Source of the DNA: Devosia rhizoryzae
GTDB lineage: Bacteria; Pseudomonadota; Alphaproteobacteria; Rhizobiales; Devosiaceae
NCBI RefSeq assembly: GCF_016698665.1
Contig: NZ_CP068046.1
Location: 3,348,001 to 3,412,000, forward strand
Length of the DNA stretch: 64,000 nucleotides
Reading direction: 5' to 3'
This document shows, piece by piece, positions 1-8,455 of this stretch (the stretch's first letter is position 1; each line of letters begins with the position of its first letter). The position numbers and the translations under genes are program-made. The notes below the pieces were generated by a model. It made no database searches and was not told where the DNA came from. It worked only from the letters and a program-made list of their open reading frames with translations.

Positions 1-387
1 AGGCTTGCGGACTTCCTTGGCGAGCAGGTCCCAGACGGCGTTGACGACGGCGCCGGTGGCAAGGTGCATGGCGCCCTTGTCGGGGCCGATCCAGCGCAGC
101 TGGCTGTCGCCGGTAATGTGGCGCCAGAAGCGGCCCGGATCTTGGGCAATCCAGTCGAGATCGAGGCCGACTACGCGATCTGTCAGCGCCTTGATCGCCG
201 CTACCACAACCTCGTTGCCGCGGCCGATAGTGAAGGTCAGCCCGTGACCCTCGAGGTCGCTATCGGTCTCCAGGATGACATAGGCGGCCGAATAGTCCGG
301 ATCGGGGTTCATGGCGTCCGAGCCATCGAGCGACGCCGAGGTCGGAAAACGCAGGTCGTGGGTCTTGATACTGGTGATCTTGGTCAT
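1..387 (-). CDS. fucD: L-fuconate dehydratase, N-terminal part (cut by window edge)
   Basis: This is the first 129 codons of an enolase-superfamily dehydratase; the rest lies beyond base 1. The family converts L-fuconate to 2-keto-3-deoxy-L-fuconate in the non-phosphorylating fucose pathway. The N-terminal stretch reads like known FucD/ENOSF1 proteins: [20 protein letters not shown], then [13 protein letters not shown] and later [20 protein letters not shown]. The catalytic C-terminal barrel cannot be seen. The start is the ATG at 387, with no clear Shine-Dalgarno (SD) sequence. The neighbouring SDR and sugar ABC importer fit the same pathway. Family assignment is strong; completeness is unknown. 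Confidence 0.85.
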   Translation of the reverse strand, partial: MTKITSIKTHDLRFPTSASLDGSDAMNPDPDYSAAYVILETDSDLEGHGLTFTIGRGNEVVVAAIKALTDRVVGLDLDWIAQDPGRFWRHITGDSQLRWIGPDKGAMHLATGAVVNAVWDLLAKEVRKP

Positions 388-407
388 GATTGCGCTTTGG
401 GTGCCAC

Positions 408-500
408 GACCTCGTGGTTCGACAGGCTCACCATGAGGTCTACTTCGGGGTCACGATTGATTTGAAAGACCTCATCCTGAGCCTGTCGAAGGACGAGGTC
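408..500. repeat. Imperfect 33-nt inverted repeat (intergenic hairpin)
   Basis: Arms at 408-440 and 468-500 are inverted copies of each other with four mismatches, around a 27-nt spacer. The core of each arm is TTCGACAGGCTCA or its complement. The element fills most of the gap between the SDR and fucD and would form a long hairpin in their transcript. The core resembles a dispersed palindrome common in alphaproteobacterial genomes; that part is from memory and not checked. Confidence 0.7.
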
Positions 501-511
501 TGGGTGCGATG

Positions 512-1243
512 TCACGCCGTCCATCCACCATCGATGATGTGGACCTGGCCGGTCGTATAGGTTGCTCCCGCCAGGTAGACCGCAAGGTCGGCGACCTCTT
601 CCGGGCGGGCGATGCGGCCGATGGGCTGGCGCGCGATGAAAGCTTTTCGGGCGCCCTCGAAGTCGCCGGTCGCGGTCCAGCGCTCGTGGAGGCTCGGGCT
701 GTCGACCGTGCCGGGGCAAATGGCGTTCACGCGAATATTGCTGGTCGTGTAGTCGGCAGCGATCGACTTGGTGAGGCCGACCACGGCGGCCTTGGAAATT
801 GTATAGGCGGCGCGGTTGGGCACGCCTTTGATCGAAGACGCAACCGTTGCCATGTTGATGATGGCGCCATCCTTGCGCTCCAGCATCTGCGGCAGGATGG
901 CCTTGATCGTCCTGATCTGCGCGCGGACATTAAGGTCCAATGCAAAATCGAGATCGCTGTCGCTCATGTCGAGCAGCGCGCCGTTATGCACGACGCCGGC
1001 GCAGTTGAAGAGCACGTCGATGCGGCCGATCTCCGCAACGGCCGCGCGCACAGCCTCGTCGGACAAGACATCGAGCCGGAGCGTCGTGACATTGGGCAGG
1101 CCTTCGAGCGCCGCAAGCTTTTCGGCATTGATGTCGGTGGCGATCACCTTGGCACCTGCCTCGGCGAAGGCGCGGACCGAGGCTTCGCCGATGCCTTGCG
1201 CTGCAGCGGTAATGAAGACGATTTTTCCGGTGAGGTCGGCCAT
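512..1243 (-). CDS. SDR oxidoreductase, probable 2-keto-3-deoxy-L-fuconate dehydrogenase
   Basis: A 243-residue short-chain dehydrogenase, the usual length for the family. The NAD-binding motif near residue 12 is TAAAQGIG instead of the common TGxxxGIG, a variant typical of the BDH2/DHRS6-like group. NCAG and the catalytic YTISK (Tyr-x3-Lys) follow. That group includes the dehydrogenase acting after fuconate dehydratase, and the gene sits directly upstream of fucD on the same strand. The start is the ATG at 1243; longer in-frame extensions run into the binding-protein gene and are not credible. The SDR fold is certain; the substrate is inferred from context. Confidence 0.8.
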   Translation of the reverse strand: MADLTGKIVFITAAAQGIGEASVRAFAEAGAKVIATDINAEKLAALEGLPNVTTLRLDVLSDEAVRAAVAEIGRIDVLFNCAGVVHNGALLDMSDSDLDFALDLNVRAQIRTIKAILPQMLERKDGAIINMATVASSIKGVPNRAAYTISKAAVVGLTKSIAADYTTSNIRVNAICPGTVDSPSLHERWTATGDFEGARKAFIARQPIGRIARPEEVADLAVYLAGATYTTGQVHIIDGGWTA

Positions 1244-1251
1244 GATGATCC

Positions 1252-1284
1252 TGGAAGAAAACCGGGCAGCGCGATGCTGCCCGG
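1252..1284 (-). terminator. Intrinsic terminator between binding protein and SDR genes
   Basis: A perfect 9-bp stem (1262-1270 with 1276-1284) and 5-nt loop, followed on the minus strand by TTTTCTTCC. It lies inside the apparent operon, just after the binding-protein gene, so it probably lowers expression of the SDR and fucD relative to the transporter. Confidence 0.7.
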
Positions 1285-1298
1285 CCTTGGAGACGATA

Positions 1299-2246
1299 TT
1301 AGTCGTAGAGAACCGCGGCGATTTCCGGGTCGGCCATGTTGGACTTGTCGTAGTAGTTGAAGCCCGAGTCGATAATGGCGGGGAGGGTTTCGCCCTTGAG
1401 CGCGCCGATCGCAGCCTTGACGGTTTCGTAGCCGATGCCGACCGGGTTCTGGGTGATGGCGCCAGCCATGGCACCGGACTCGATGAAGCCCTTCTGGGCA
1501 GCGCCCGAGTCGAAGCCGATGACGACGATGTTGCTGCCCAGTTCGGTCTTGCCGTTGACGACACCGATGGCCGAGCCTTCATTGGCGCCGAAGATGCCCT
1601 TGAGGTCGGGGTTGGCAAGGAGGATCGACTTGGTGATTTCGGTGGACTGCAGCTGGTCGCCGCCACCGTACTGAACGCTCACCACTTCGATATTGGGATG
1701 GGCTTCCTTGATGCGGTTGACGAAGCCATCGACGCGGTCGATGCCGGTGCGGCTGGTCTGGTCGTGGGCAACCACGGCAACCTTGCCTTCGTCGCCGATC
1801 AGTTCGGCCATCTTGTCGGCGGCAAGCGCTGCGGCGGCAACGTTGTCGGTGGTGACGGTGGTGACCGGGATATCGCTATCGACGCCACTATCGAAGGCGA
1901 TGATCGGGATATTGGCGGACTGCGCCTGCTGCAGCTGCGGCGTTGCGGCCTGGCTGTCGAGGGCGGCAAGGCCGATGGCGTCGGGCTGGCGGGACAGGGC
2001 TGCGGCCAGCATGTCGAGCTGACGATCGACCTGGGTTTCGGTTTCCGGGCCTTCAAAGGTCACGGTCACGCCGAACTCTTCCGCCGCCTGGTCGGCGCCG
2101 GCCTTCACGGCCTGCCAGAACTGGTGCTGGAAGCCCTTGGAGATGATGGCGATGTCGTAGTTTTCCTGCGCGAAGGTCGTGCCGCTGGCGGCGGCCAGCA
2201 TGGCGACGGCGCTGATGGCGCCAAGCAGGGTGCGGCGGGTGAGCAT
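1299..2246 (-). CDS. Sugar ABC transporter, periplasmic binding protein (RbsB-like)
   Basis: A 315-residue periplasmic binding protein of the ribose/galactose type (Peripla_BP_4). A signal peptide spans roughly residues 1-26 (basic MLTRRT, hydrophobic core, ATFAQ-like cleavage). The mature protein opens with YDIAIISKGFQHQFWQAVKA, typical of the first lobe, and carries FGANEGSAIG and VIGFDSG in the second. An SD (GGGAGG) sits 6 nt before the ATG at 2246. It is the first of three importer genes encoded upstream of the SDR and fucD. The likely ligand is L-fucose or a related deoxysugar, by context only. Confidence 0.85.
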   Translation of the reverse strand: MLTRRTLLGAISAVAMLAAASGTTFAQENYDIAIISKGFQHQFWQAVKAGADQAAEEFGVTVTFEGPETETQVDRQLDMLAAALSRQPDAIGLAALDSQAATPQLQQAQSANIPIIAFDSGVDSDIPVTTVTTDNVAAAALAADKMAELIGDEGKVAVVAHDQTSRTGIDRVDGFVNRIKEAHPNIEVVSVQYGGGDQLQSTEITKSILLANPDLKGIFGANEGSAIGVVNGKTELGSNIVVIGFDSGAAQKGFIESGAMAGAITQNPVGIGYETVKAAIGALKGETLPAIIDSGFNYYDKSNMADPEIAAVLYD

Positions 2247-2330
2247 GGTTTTCCTCCCAGATGCTGCGTTGAAGCGTTTGCCTATTTTCTTGTTCTTGTT
2301 GGCGCCGGAGCGCTGTTGGTGGTTCGGCGC

Positions 2331-3332
2331 CTAAAGTGCGCGGCGCCGCAGTATGTCGGCATAGACGGCCAGGATGATGATGCAGCCGGTCACCACCGTC
2401 TGCCATTCCTGAGCCACCGATAGGATGCGCAGGCCATTGGCCAGCACGGAGATGATGAGCGCGCCGATCAGCGTGCCCAGAACGGTGCCGCGGCCGCCCG
2501 ACAGCGAGGTGCCGCCGATAACCACGGCCGCGATGGCATCGAGCTCATAGCCTTGGCCGAGCGCAGGCTGCGCCGAATTGAGGCGGCTGGCGATCAGGAG
2601 ACCGGCAACGCCGCAGATGGCGCCGGTCACCGAATAAACCGCGATCTTCCACCGATCGATGTTGACGCCGGAAAGACGCACCGCCTCTTCATTGCTGCCG
2701 AGCGCAAAGGTGTAGCGGCCGAGCGCGGTCTTGGAGAGCACAAAGGCGGCGATCAGCGCCACGGCAAAAAGCACCAGCACGCCATTGGGCAGCGGCACGG
2801 CGGGGAAGATCTGCCCGATAAAGGAGCCCAGGGCGATCTGGTTGAAGCCGGGCGTGTCGTTGAAATAGATGGGCTTGGTGCCCGAGATCACCAGCGACAG
2901 GCCCTTGAGGATCAGCATCATGCCCAGGGTGGCGATAAAGGGCGGCACCTTGAGCTTGGCGATGATGGTGCCCGAAACGAGGCCGCTGGCAGCGCCGGCA
3001 AGGATTGCGCCCAAAATGCCCACCGGCAGCGGCAGGCCCCAATAGGTGAGGATGACACCCGCAACGACCGCGCAAAAGGTCATCAGCGTACCGACCGAAA
3101 GATCGATGCCACCGGTGATGATCACCAGCGTCGCGGCGATAGCAAGCACGCCATTGACCGAGGTCGCCTGCAGGATCGCGAGGATATTCTGCGTCTGCAG
3201 GAAGTTCGGAGAGGCTAGCGAGAAGGCGACGATCAGCGCGATCAGGCCCGAAAAGGCGAGCAGCCGATGGAAGGCGCCGGAAATGCGGGGACCGGTCTTG
3301 GCGGCCGGGGCGGGGGCGGTGGTGTCGGTCAT
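2331..3332 (-). CDS. Sugar ABC transporter permease (RbsC-like)
   Basis: A 333-residue inner-membrane permease of the branched-chain/ribose family (BPD_transp_2), with about eight to ten hydrophobic segments. The central ITGGIDLSVGT motif is a family hallmark, followed by GTIIAKLKVPPFIATLG and AVVIGGTSLSGGRGT near the ATPase-contact loop. The N-terminus is a short Ala/Pro-rich cytoplasmic tail. GGGAG lies about 7 nt before the ATG at 3332. It forms the channel for the adjacent binding protein and ATPase. Confidence 0.88.
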   Translation of the reverse strand: MTDTTAPAPAAKTGPRISGAFHRLLAFSGLIALIVAFSLASPNFLQTQNILAILQATSVNGVLAIAATLVIITGGIDLSVGTLMTFCAVVAGVILTYWGLPLPVGILGAILAGAASGLVSGTIIAKLKVPPFIATLGMMLILKGLSLVISGTKPIYFNDTPGFNQIALGSFIGQIFPAVPLPNGVLVLFAVALIAAFVLSKTALGRYTFALGSNEEAVRLSGVNIDRWKIAVYSVTGAICGVAGLLIASRLNSAQPALGQGYELDAIAAVVIGGTSLSGGRGTVLGTLIGALIISVLANGLRILSVAQEWQTVVTGCIIILAVYADILRRRAL

Positions 3333-3377
3333 GCTGGTGCTCCCGAAAGGCGGACGGCGGCAAGAAGGGTGAGACGG

Positions 3378-4931
3378 CTAGCTGGCATGACGCACCGCCA
3401 TTGCCGGTTCGCGCAGGGTCGCAAGACCCATGATTTCTTCCTGGCTGGCGCCGCCGGGCAGGATGCCGGTGAGGCGGCCCTCGCACATGACGGCGATGCG
3501 GTGCGACAGGCGCAGCACTTCGGGCAGCTCGGAGGAGATCACGATGATGGCCTTGCCCTGGGCGGCCAGAGCATTGAGCAGCTTGTAGATTTCCGACTTG
3601 GCGCCGACGTCGATGCCGCGCGTCGGTTCGTCGAAAATCAGGATGTCGCAGTCGCGCAGGAGCCACTTGGCGATCACGACCTTCTGCTGGTTGCCGCCCG
3701 AAAGGAGCCGCGCTTCCTGCGTGTCGCTAGGCGTCTTGATCGCGAGCTGGCGGATATAGCTCACCGCCTCGCGCTGCATGCCGGCTTCATCGAGCACGCC
3801 AATGGGGCTGGTGAAGCGCTCGAGACTGGCCAGCGCCACATTGTTGCGAACGTCGAGGCCGGTGGCGAGGCCGAAGTGCTTGCGATCCTCGGAAAGGTAG
3901 CCGATGCCGGCGGCGACGGCATCCTTGGGCGTCGAAATGCTGGCCCGCTGCCCATGCACGAAAATCTCGCCGCTTTCGCGCCGGTCGGCTCCGAAAATAG
4001 CGCGCGCGACCTCGGTGCGACCCGCGCCCATCAGACCGGCAAAACCGAGGATTTCGCCCTTCCGCACGGCAAAACTGACGTCACGGATTTCTCGGCCGCG
4101 GTTGAGGTTGCGCACTTCGAGCGCCACCGGCTGGCTTGCCGTATCGGGGATCACCAGGGCGTCGTTGGAAAGCGTTCTGCCCACCATCATCGAGATGATG
4201 GTTTCGATCGGCGTTTCGGCGCCCGGCACGGTGCCGACATATTCGCCGTCGCGCATGATGGTGACGCGGTCGGAGATGCGCTTGATCTCGTCCATCTTGT
4301 GGGAAATGTAGACGACGCCCACACCCTCGGCCTTGAGGCGGTTGATGATGGCAAAAAGCTCGGCAATTTCGGCGTCGTTCAGCGCCGCCGTCGGCTCGTC
4401 CATGATCAGGACGCGCGAGCGATAGGACAGGGCCTTGGCAATCTCGACCATCTGCTGCTTGGCAATGGTCAGCGTCTCGACCTTGACCGTCGGCTCGAGC
4501 TTCAGATTCATCGACTGGAAGATCGCGGCGGCGTCGCGATTGAGCTGGCCTTCATCGAGGATGCCGAAGCGGCGCGGCTCGCGGCCGATAAAAATGTTCT
4601 GCGCCGCCGTCAGGTCGCGCATCAGCGCCAGTTCCTGATGGATGATGCCTATCCCTAAGTCCTGTGCCTGGCGCGGTGAGCTGATCTCCACCGGCTGCCC
4701 GTTCAGAAGAACCGTGCCGGCATCGCGGGAGTAGACGCCCGAGAGGATCTTCATCAGCGTCGACTTGCCGGCGCCGTTCTCGCCCATCAGGGCGTGCACT
4801 TCGCCGGGCAGGAGTTCGAAACGGGCTTTGGACAGCGCGCGGACGCCGGGGAAGGATTTGTCGATCTCGGTCATCACGACCAGCGGCTGCACACCGGCAT
4901 CCGTGGACATGGATCGCTCCTGACCTGACAT
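3378..4931 (-). CDS. Sugar ABC transporter ATP-binding protein (RbsA-like, two ABC domains)
   Basis: A 517-residue double ATPase. The first half has an intact Walker A (GENGAGKST), an altered signature ([14 protein letters not shown]) and Walker [11 protein letters not shown]. The second has a degenerate Walker A (GLMGAGRTE), a signature LSGGNQQKV and [11 protein letters not shown]. This asymmetric pattern is normal for monosaccharide importers such as RbsA and MglA. GGGAGG stands 5 nt before the ATG at 4931, which favours it over the internal ATG at 4910. It is the first gene of the minus-strand operon and divergent from the GntR regulator gene. Confidence 0.9.
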   Translation of the reverse strand: MSGQERSMSTDAGVQPLVVMTEIDKSFPGVRALSKARFELLPGEVHALMGENGAGKSTLMKILSGVYSRDAGTVLLNGQPVEISSPRQAQDLGIGIIHQELALMRDLTAAQNIFIGREPRRFGILDEGQLNRDAAAIFQSMNLKLEPTVKVETLTIAKQQMVEIAKALSYRSRVLIMDEPTAALNDAEIAELFAIINRLKAEGVGVVYISHKMDEIKRISDRVTIMRDGEYVGTVPGAETPIETIISMMVGRTLSNDALVIPDTASQPVALEVRNLNRGREIRDVSFAVRKGEILGFAGLMGAGRTEVARAIFGADRRESGEIFVHGQRASISTPKDAVAAGIGYLSEDRKHFGLATGLDVRNNVALASLERFTSPIGVLDEAGMQREAVSYIRQLAIKTPSDTQEARLLSGGNQQKVVIAKWLLRDCDILIFDEPTRGIDVGAKSEIYKLLNALAAQGKAIIVISSELPEVLRLSHRIAVMCEGRLTGILPGGASQEEIMGLATLREPAMAVRHAS

Positions 4932-5014
4932 CCTATCCTCCCAAGGTCCGCGGCATCTCTTATGGAGCCGTCTTGACGTTTCCGAGTGAATTTCAAATCG
5001 ATCAGGCTGTCAAG

Positions 5015-5025
5015 TGGTCATACCA
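5015..5025. promoter_or_regulatory. Candidate FadR/GntR-type operator
   Basis: TGGTCATACCA fits the FadR-subfamily operator pattern TNGTNNNACNA exactly. It lies in the 159-nt divergent region between the sugar importer operon and the FadR-type regulator gene starting at 5091, where autoregulation and control of the importer are expected. Binding is inferred. Confidence 0.55.
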
Positions 5026-5090
5026 GTAGACCAGCGCGAAACTCTGCGCTAAGGTTTGGGAGAGACGGCAACGACTGTCTCGGGGGAGCA

Positions 5091-5783
5091 ATGAAACTTC
5101 AAGCCGTTTCCAACCGCAAACTTTATATCCAGATCGCCGACCAGATCCGGGACCAGATCCTCTTGGGTGCGGTCGAAGCTGGCCAGCAATTGCCGTCCGA
5201 GCGTGATCTCGCCACGAGCCTTAACGTGTCGCGGCCGACGGTGCGCGAGGCGCTGATCGCGCTGGAAGTTGCCGGTTTTGTCGAGGTGCGGGTCGGCGTC
5301 GGTGCCTTTGTGCGCGACCAGGGCAAGGCCGGTGCGGCCCTCCCGGACGAAAACCATTCTCCCCTCGAAATCATGAAGGTGCGGCGCTTGCTCGAGCCGG
5401 AAGCGGCGGTGCTCGCCAGCCAGCATATCTCGGCCGAGGGCAAGGCTCGCCTAAACTTGAGCATCGAGCGCCTGGGCGCCGACAAGGCCAAAGGTCTTTG
5501 GTCCACCGAAAGCGACCGCATGATGCACATGACCATTGCCGACGCGTCCGGCAATTCCGTGCTGCGCGAGATGCTGGACCTGCTCTGGAATTCCCGCTCC
5601 GAAGTGGTCGACACGCGCTTTCATGAACATCTGGGCGCCATGGCCGAGGTGCGCGAACAAATCTTTATCGACCACAGCAAGGTGGTCGAGGCCATCGTTC
5701 ACGGCGACGCCGATGCGGCGCGGGATGCCATGGCCGACCACCTCGATTTTGTCACCGCCGCAATGATGAAGGCGTGGGACTGA
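5091..5783 (+). CDS. FadR-subfamily GntR transcriptional regulator
   Basis: A 230-residue regulator with an N-terminal winged helix-turn-helix (LPSERDLATSLNVSRPTVREALIAL, about residues 30-55) and an all-helical FCD effector domain from about residue 85. The ATG at 5091 follows GGGGGAG with good spacing; an upstream in-frame ATG at 4986 would place the promoter and operator inside the gene, so I reject it. It is divergent from the sugar importer and directly upstream of a zinc alcohol dehydrogenase, so it probably represses both in response to a sugar acid. Confidence 0.88.
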   Translation: MKLQAVSNRKLYIQIADQIRDQILLGAVEAGQQLPSERDLATSLNVSRPTVREALIALEVAGFVEVRVGVGAFVRDQGKAGAALPDENHSPLEIMKVRRLLEPEAAVLASQHISAEGKARLNLSIERLGADKAKGLWSTESDRMMHMTIADASGNSVLREMLDLLWNSRSEVVDTRFHEHLGAMAEVREQIFIDHSKVVEAIVHGDADAARDAMADHLDFVTAAMMKAWD

Positions 5784-5805
5784 GCTTAGACGAAAGAGTT
5801 TTGCC

Positions 5806-6822
5806 ATGCAGGCGCTACGCATCACCAAGCCCGGACTGGCGGAAATCGCCGAGATCGACGTGCCCGTTCCTGCTCAAGGCGAAGTGGCCATCGACGTGGC
5901 CTATGTCGGCTATTGCGGCTCGGACCTCACTTCCTATCGCGGCCTCAACCCGCTGGTGAGCTATCCGCGCGTTCCTGGGCACGAGATTGCCGGCACGGTC
6001 GCTGCAGTCGGATCGGGCGTCGACGGGCTCTCCGTCGGCCAGTCGGTGACGGTGATCCCCTATTTTAATTGCGGCCAGTGCAAAGCCTGCCGCGGCGGAA
6101 AGCCCAATGCCTGCGCCAACAACCAGACCATGGGCGTGCAGCGCGAAGGCGCCATGACCGGCCGCGTCGTCGTTCCCGCCGGCAAGGTCCTGCCCGTCTA
6201 TGGCATGGCGCTGCGGGACCTCGCGCTGATTGAACCCTGTGCCGTCGGTTTTCACGCCGTGCGCCGCGCCGCTGTGACGAATGGCGAGACCGTCTTGGTG
6301 CTGGGCTGTGGCATGATCGGGCTCGGCATCATCATGGGTGCCCTGCGCGCCGGGGCGACCGTCATCGCCGCCGACCTCAGCCCCGGCAAGCTCGAAACTG
6401 CCAAGGCGCTGGGCGCCGCTCATGTGTTGGAAGGTGGCCCGGGCCTTGGCGACCGCTTGCGTGCCCTGGTGCCGGAAGGGCCGGACGTGGTCATTGAAGC
6501 CGTCGGCGCCGAGGCGACTTTTCTTCAGGCTGTGGACCTCGTCGCCTCAACGGGACGGGTCGTTTATGTCGGCTATGCCAAGGCGCCGATCGCTTATGAC
6601 ACCAAGGTGTTTTTGACCAAGGAGCTCGACATCCGCGGCTCGCGCAACGCCTTGCCCGTGGATTTCCAAGCCGTCATCGAATGGCTCAGCGCCCATCCTG
6701 GTGCCGGCGATCTCGTGGTTTCGGAGACGGTAAGCCTTGAGGATGCCCCCCGCGCCCTTGAAGCCTGGCATCAGGCGCCGGGCGACTTTACCAAGGTCAT
6801 GGTCAAGCTCGGCGGCGCATAG
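5806..6822 (+). CDS. Zinc-dependent alcohol dehydrogenase (sugar-acid/polyol type)
   Basis: A 338-residue medium-chain dehydrogenase. The catalytic zinc region is visible (GYCGSD near residue 38, GHE near 60), as is the four-cysteine structural zinc loop CGQCKACRGGKPNAC. The nucleotide-binding motif is VLGCGMIGLG near residue 168. The relatives I recall include L-galactonate/L-idonate-type and sorbitol-type dehydrogenases. It lies 22 nt after the GntR gene and facing away from the importer operon, which suggests a role in the same sugar pathway, perhaps an early oxidation. The exact substrate cannot be read from the sequence. Confidence 0.82.
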   Translation: MQALRITKPGLAEIAEIDVPVPAQGEVAIDVAYVGYCGSDLTSYRGLNPLVSYPRVPGHEIAGTVAAVGSGVDGLSVGQSVTVIPYFNCGQCKACRGGKPNACANNQTMGVQREGAMTGRVVVPAGKVLPVYGMALRDLALIEPCAVGFHAVRRAAVTNGETVLVLGCGMIGLGIIMGALRAGATVIAADLSPGKLETAKALGAAHVLEGGPGLGDRLRALVPEGPDVVIEAVGAEATFLQAVDLVASTGRVVYVGYAKAPIAYDTKVFLTKELDIRGSRNALPVDFQAVIEWLSAHPGAGDLVVSETVSLEDAPRALEAWHQAPGDFTKVMVKLGGA

Positions 6823-6879
6823 CGGCTGGCACATCTCTCTGAGTGGCTGTAGCGTAGCGACACGCACGGGGGAGGATCC

Positions 6880-7890
6880 ATGCTGGACGTTGCGGCTATC
6901 GAGAAAACAGGCATTGCCGTTGCGGCGCTGCCCTATGACGTGGGGCTCGATCCAGACGATCCGGCGTCGGTGTTCACGCTGCTCTCATTGGGCTTCGAAC
7001 AAGGCGTACCCGGCGCGCTCCTCACCATTATCGACATTTCCGGTGGCGCGCCGCGCGGGCTCGGGGCGCAGATGGCGGTTCTGGCCGATGGCCGCTATTG
7101 CGGCTACGTTTCGGGCGGCTGTGTAGAAGCGGCGGTCGCGGCCGAAGCCATACGCGCCATCGAAGCCGGGAGAGACGAAATCCTGCGCTTCGGTACGGGT
7201 TCGAAGTTCATCGACATTCGCCTGCCCTGCGGCGGCAGCATCGATGTCCATGTCCATGTACGGCCTGATGCGGAGATCATCGCAGAAGCGCTGAAGCTCC
7301 TTGCCGCGCGCAAGACCTTTTCGCTTCGTCTCGACACCGCTTCGAGTAGCGCCAAGCTCGTGCCGCATTCGGCGCCGCGGGCGCGTAGCGAATGGCAGGC
7401 GCCCGTCTTCGTTCGCCACTACCATCCGCTGACGCAGCTTTTGCTGATTGGCGAAGGACACGAACTGGTGGCGCTGGCCCGTCTTGGCTGCGCCGCCGGG
7501 CTGCCGGTTTGCGCCTATATGACGGCGGCAGCCGGCTCGGATCAGGTTCGAGCTTTTGGCTCTACTGTCACGTTTCTCGATGGCGCCGACCTGCCCGAGC
7601 TGCCTGCCGATCCCTTCACCGCCATCGTCTTTCTGCTGCACGACCGGTTCAAGGAAATGCGGCTTCTCGAAAGCGCGCTCGGCTACGATCCCTTCTATGT
7701 CGGCGCCCTGGGCAGCCGCCGCACCCATGCCGCACGGGTGTCACGGCTCGAGGCCGCTGGCGTCAGCGACAGCCGCATCGCAGCACTCAATGGCCCCATC
7801 GGACTTTTCGGGCCGACCCGCACCGCCTCAGCCCTGGCAATTTCGGTGCTGGGCGAAATCACCGATGCCCGCGTGCGGCTGGATGGTTGA
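6880..7890 (+). CDS. XdhC/CoxI-family molybdenum hydroxylase maturation protein
   Basis: A 336-residue XdhC-type protein. The family binds molybdenum cofactor, helps its sulfuration and inserts it into xanthine-dehydrogenase-like enzymes. The N-terminal CoxI domain has SGGAPRGLGAQM and SGGCVEAAV; the C-terminal Rossmann domain has GALGSRRTHAAR and GPIGLFGPT. The start at 6880 follows GGGGGAGG. It overlaps the following nucleotidyltransferase gene by 8 nt. The likely client is the iorAB-like hydroxylase at 12.2-15 kb, since no other molybdenum hydroxylase is in the window. Confidence 0.9.
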   Translation: MLDVAAIEKTGIAVAALPYDVGLDPDDPASVFTLLSLGFEQGVPGALLTIIDISGGAPRGLGAQMAVLADGRYCGYVSGGCVEAAVAAEAIRAIEAGRDEILRFGTGSKFIDIRLPCGGSIDVHVHVRPDAEIIAEALKLLAARKTFSLRLDTASSSAKLVPHSAPRARSEWQAPVFVRHYHPLTQLLLIGEGHELVALARLGCAAGLPVCAYMTAAAGSDQVRAFGSTVTFLDGADLPELPADPFTAIVFLLHDRFKEMRLLESALGYDPFYVGALGSRRTHAARVSRLEAAGVSDSRIAALNGPIGLFGPTRTASALAISVLGEITDARVRLDG

Positions 7891-8455
7891 GCCAAGCCAG
7901 GGCGCCGTCGTGGTCCTCGCGGCCGGCCTCTCCCGCCGCTTCGGAGCCGACGACAAGCTCCTGGCCGATCTCGATGGCCGGCCTCTCGCCCAGCATTGCG
8001 CGGAAACCCTTTCCCGCCTCGCTTTCGCTCACCACATCGCCGTCTGCCAGGATAGTACGCCGATCACCACCCTTTTCGCCGAGAGCGGCTTTACCGTCGT
8101 CATCAACCCCGACAGTGCCCAGGGACAGGCCTCATCCCTTGCAGTCGGTGTTGCAGAAGCTGCCAGTCATGGTGCCAGTTTCGTGCTGATCTGCCTCGCC
8201 GACATGCCCTTCATCACCGCCGAGCACCTGCTCCGCCTGCTTGACGCCCTGGACCAAAGCCCCAGTGGCATCGCCGCGTCGGCTCACCCAGACCTCGCGC
8301 CCACCCCACCGGCGATCTTCGCCGCACAGCATTTCCCGGAACTGACGGCCCTCACTGGCGACCAGGGCGCCCGCGACCTCTTGCGCAAGGCTCAAATCGT
8401 CATCGCCGGAGAAGGCGAACTTGCCGACTTCGACACCCCAGCCGACTTCGGCTAG
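7883..8455 (+). CDS. MocA/MobA-like molybdenum cofactor nucleotidyltransferase
   Basis: A 190-residue NTP-transferase domain protein. It opens with VVLAAGLSRRFGADDKLL, the nucleotide-binding signature (LAAGxSxRxG...K), and has CLADMPF as its metal-binding motif. MocA adds CMP to molybdopterin to give the cytosine dinucleotide form used by xanthine-dehydrogenase-family enzymes. The ATG at 7883 overlaps the xdhC stop by 8 nt, which suggests translational coupling. Its stop shares CTAG with the convergent soxA stop. The MocA rather than MobA role is inferred from the xdhC partner and the hydroxylase. Confidence 0.8.
   Translation: MVEPSQGAVVVLAAGLSRRFGADDKLLADLDGRPLAQHCAETLSRLAFAHHIAVCQDSTPITTLFAESGFTVVINPDSAQGQASSLAVGVAEAASHGASFVLICLADMPFITAEHLLRLLDALDQSPSGIAASAHPDLAPTPPAIFAAQHFPELTALTGDQGARDLLRKAQIVIAGEGELADFDTPADFG

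Noticed and set aside
816..2423. Long plus-strand open frame of 535 codons
   Set aside because: It lies opposite the binding-protein and SDR genes, which match known families with good SDs. High GC produces long antisense frames here.
4986..5090. Longer GntR protein starting at 4986
   Set aside because: It would place the FadR-type operator and promoter inside the coding region, and the ATG at 5091 has a much better ribosome site.
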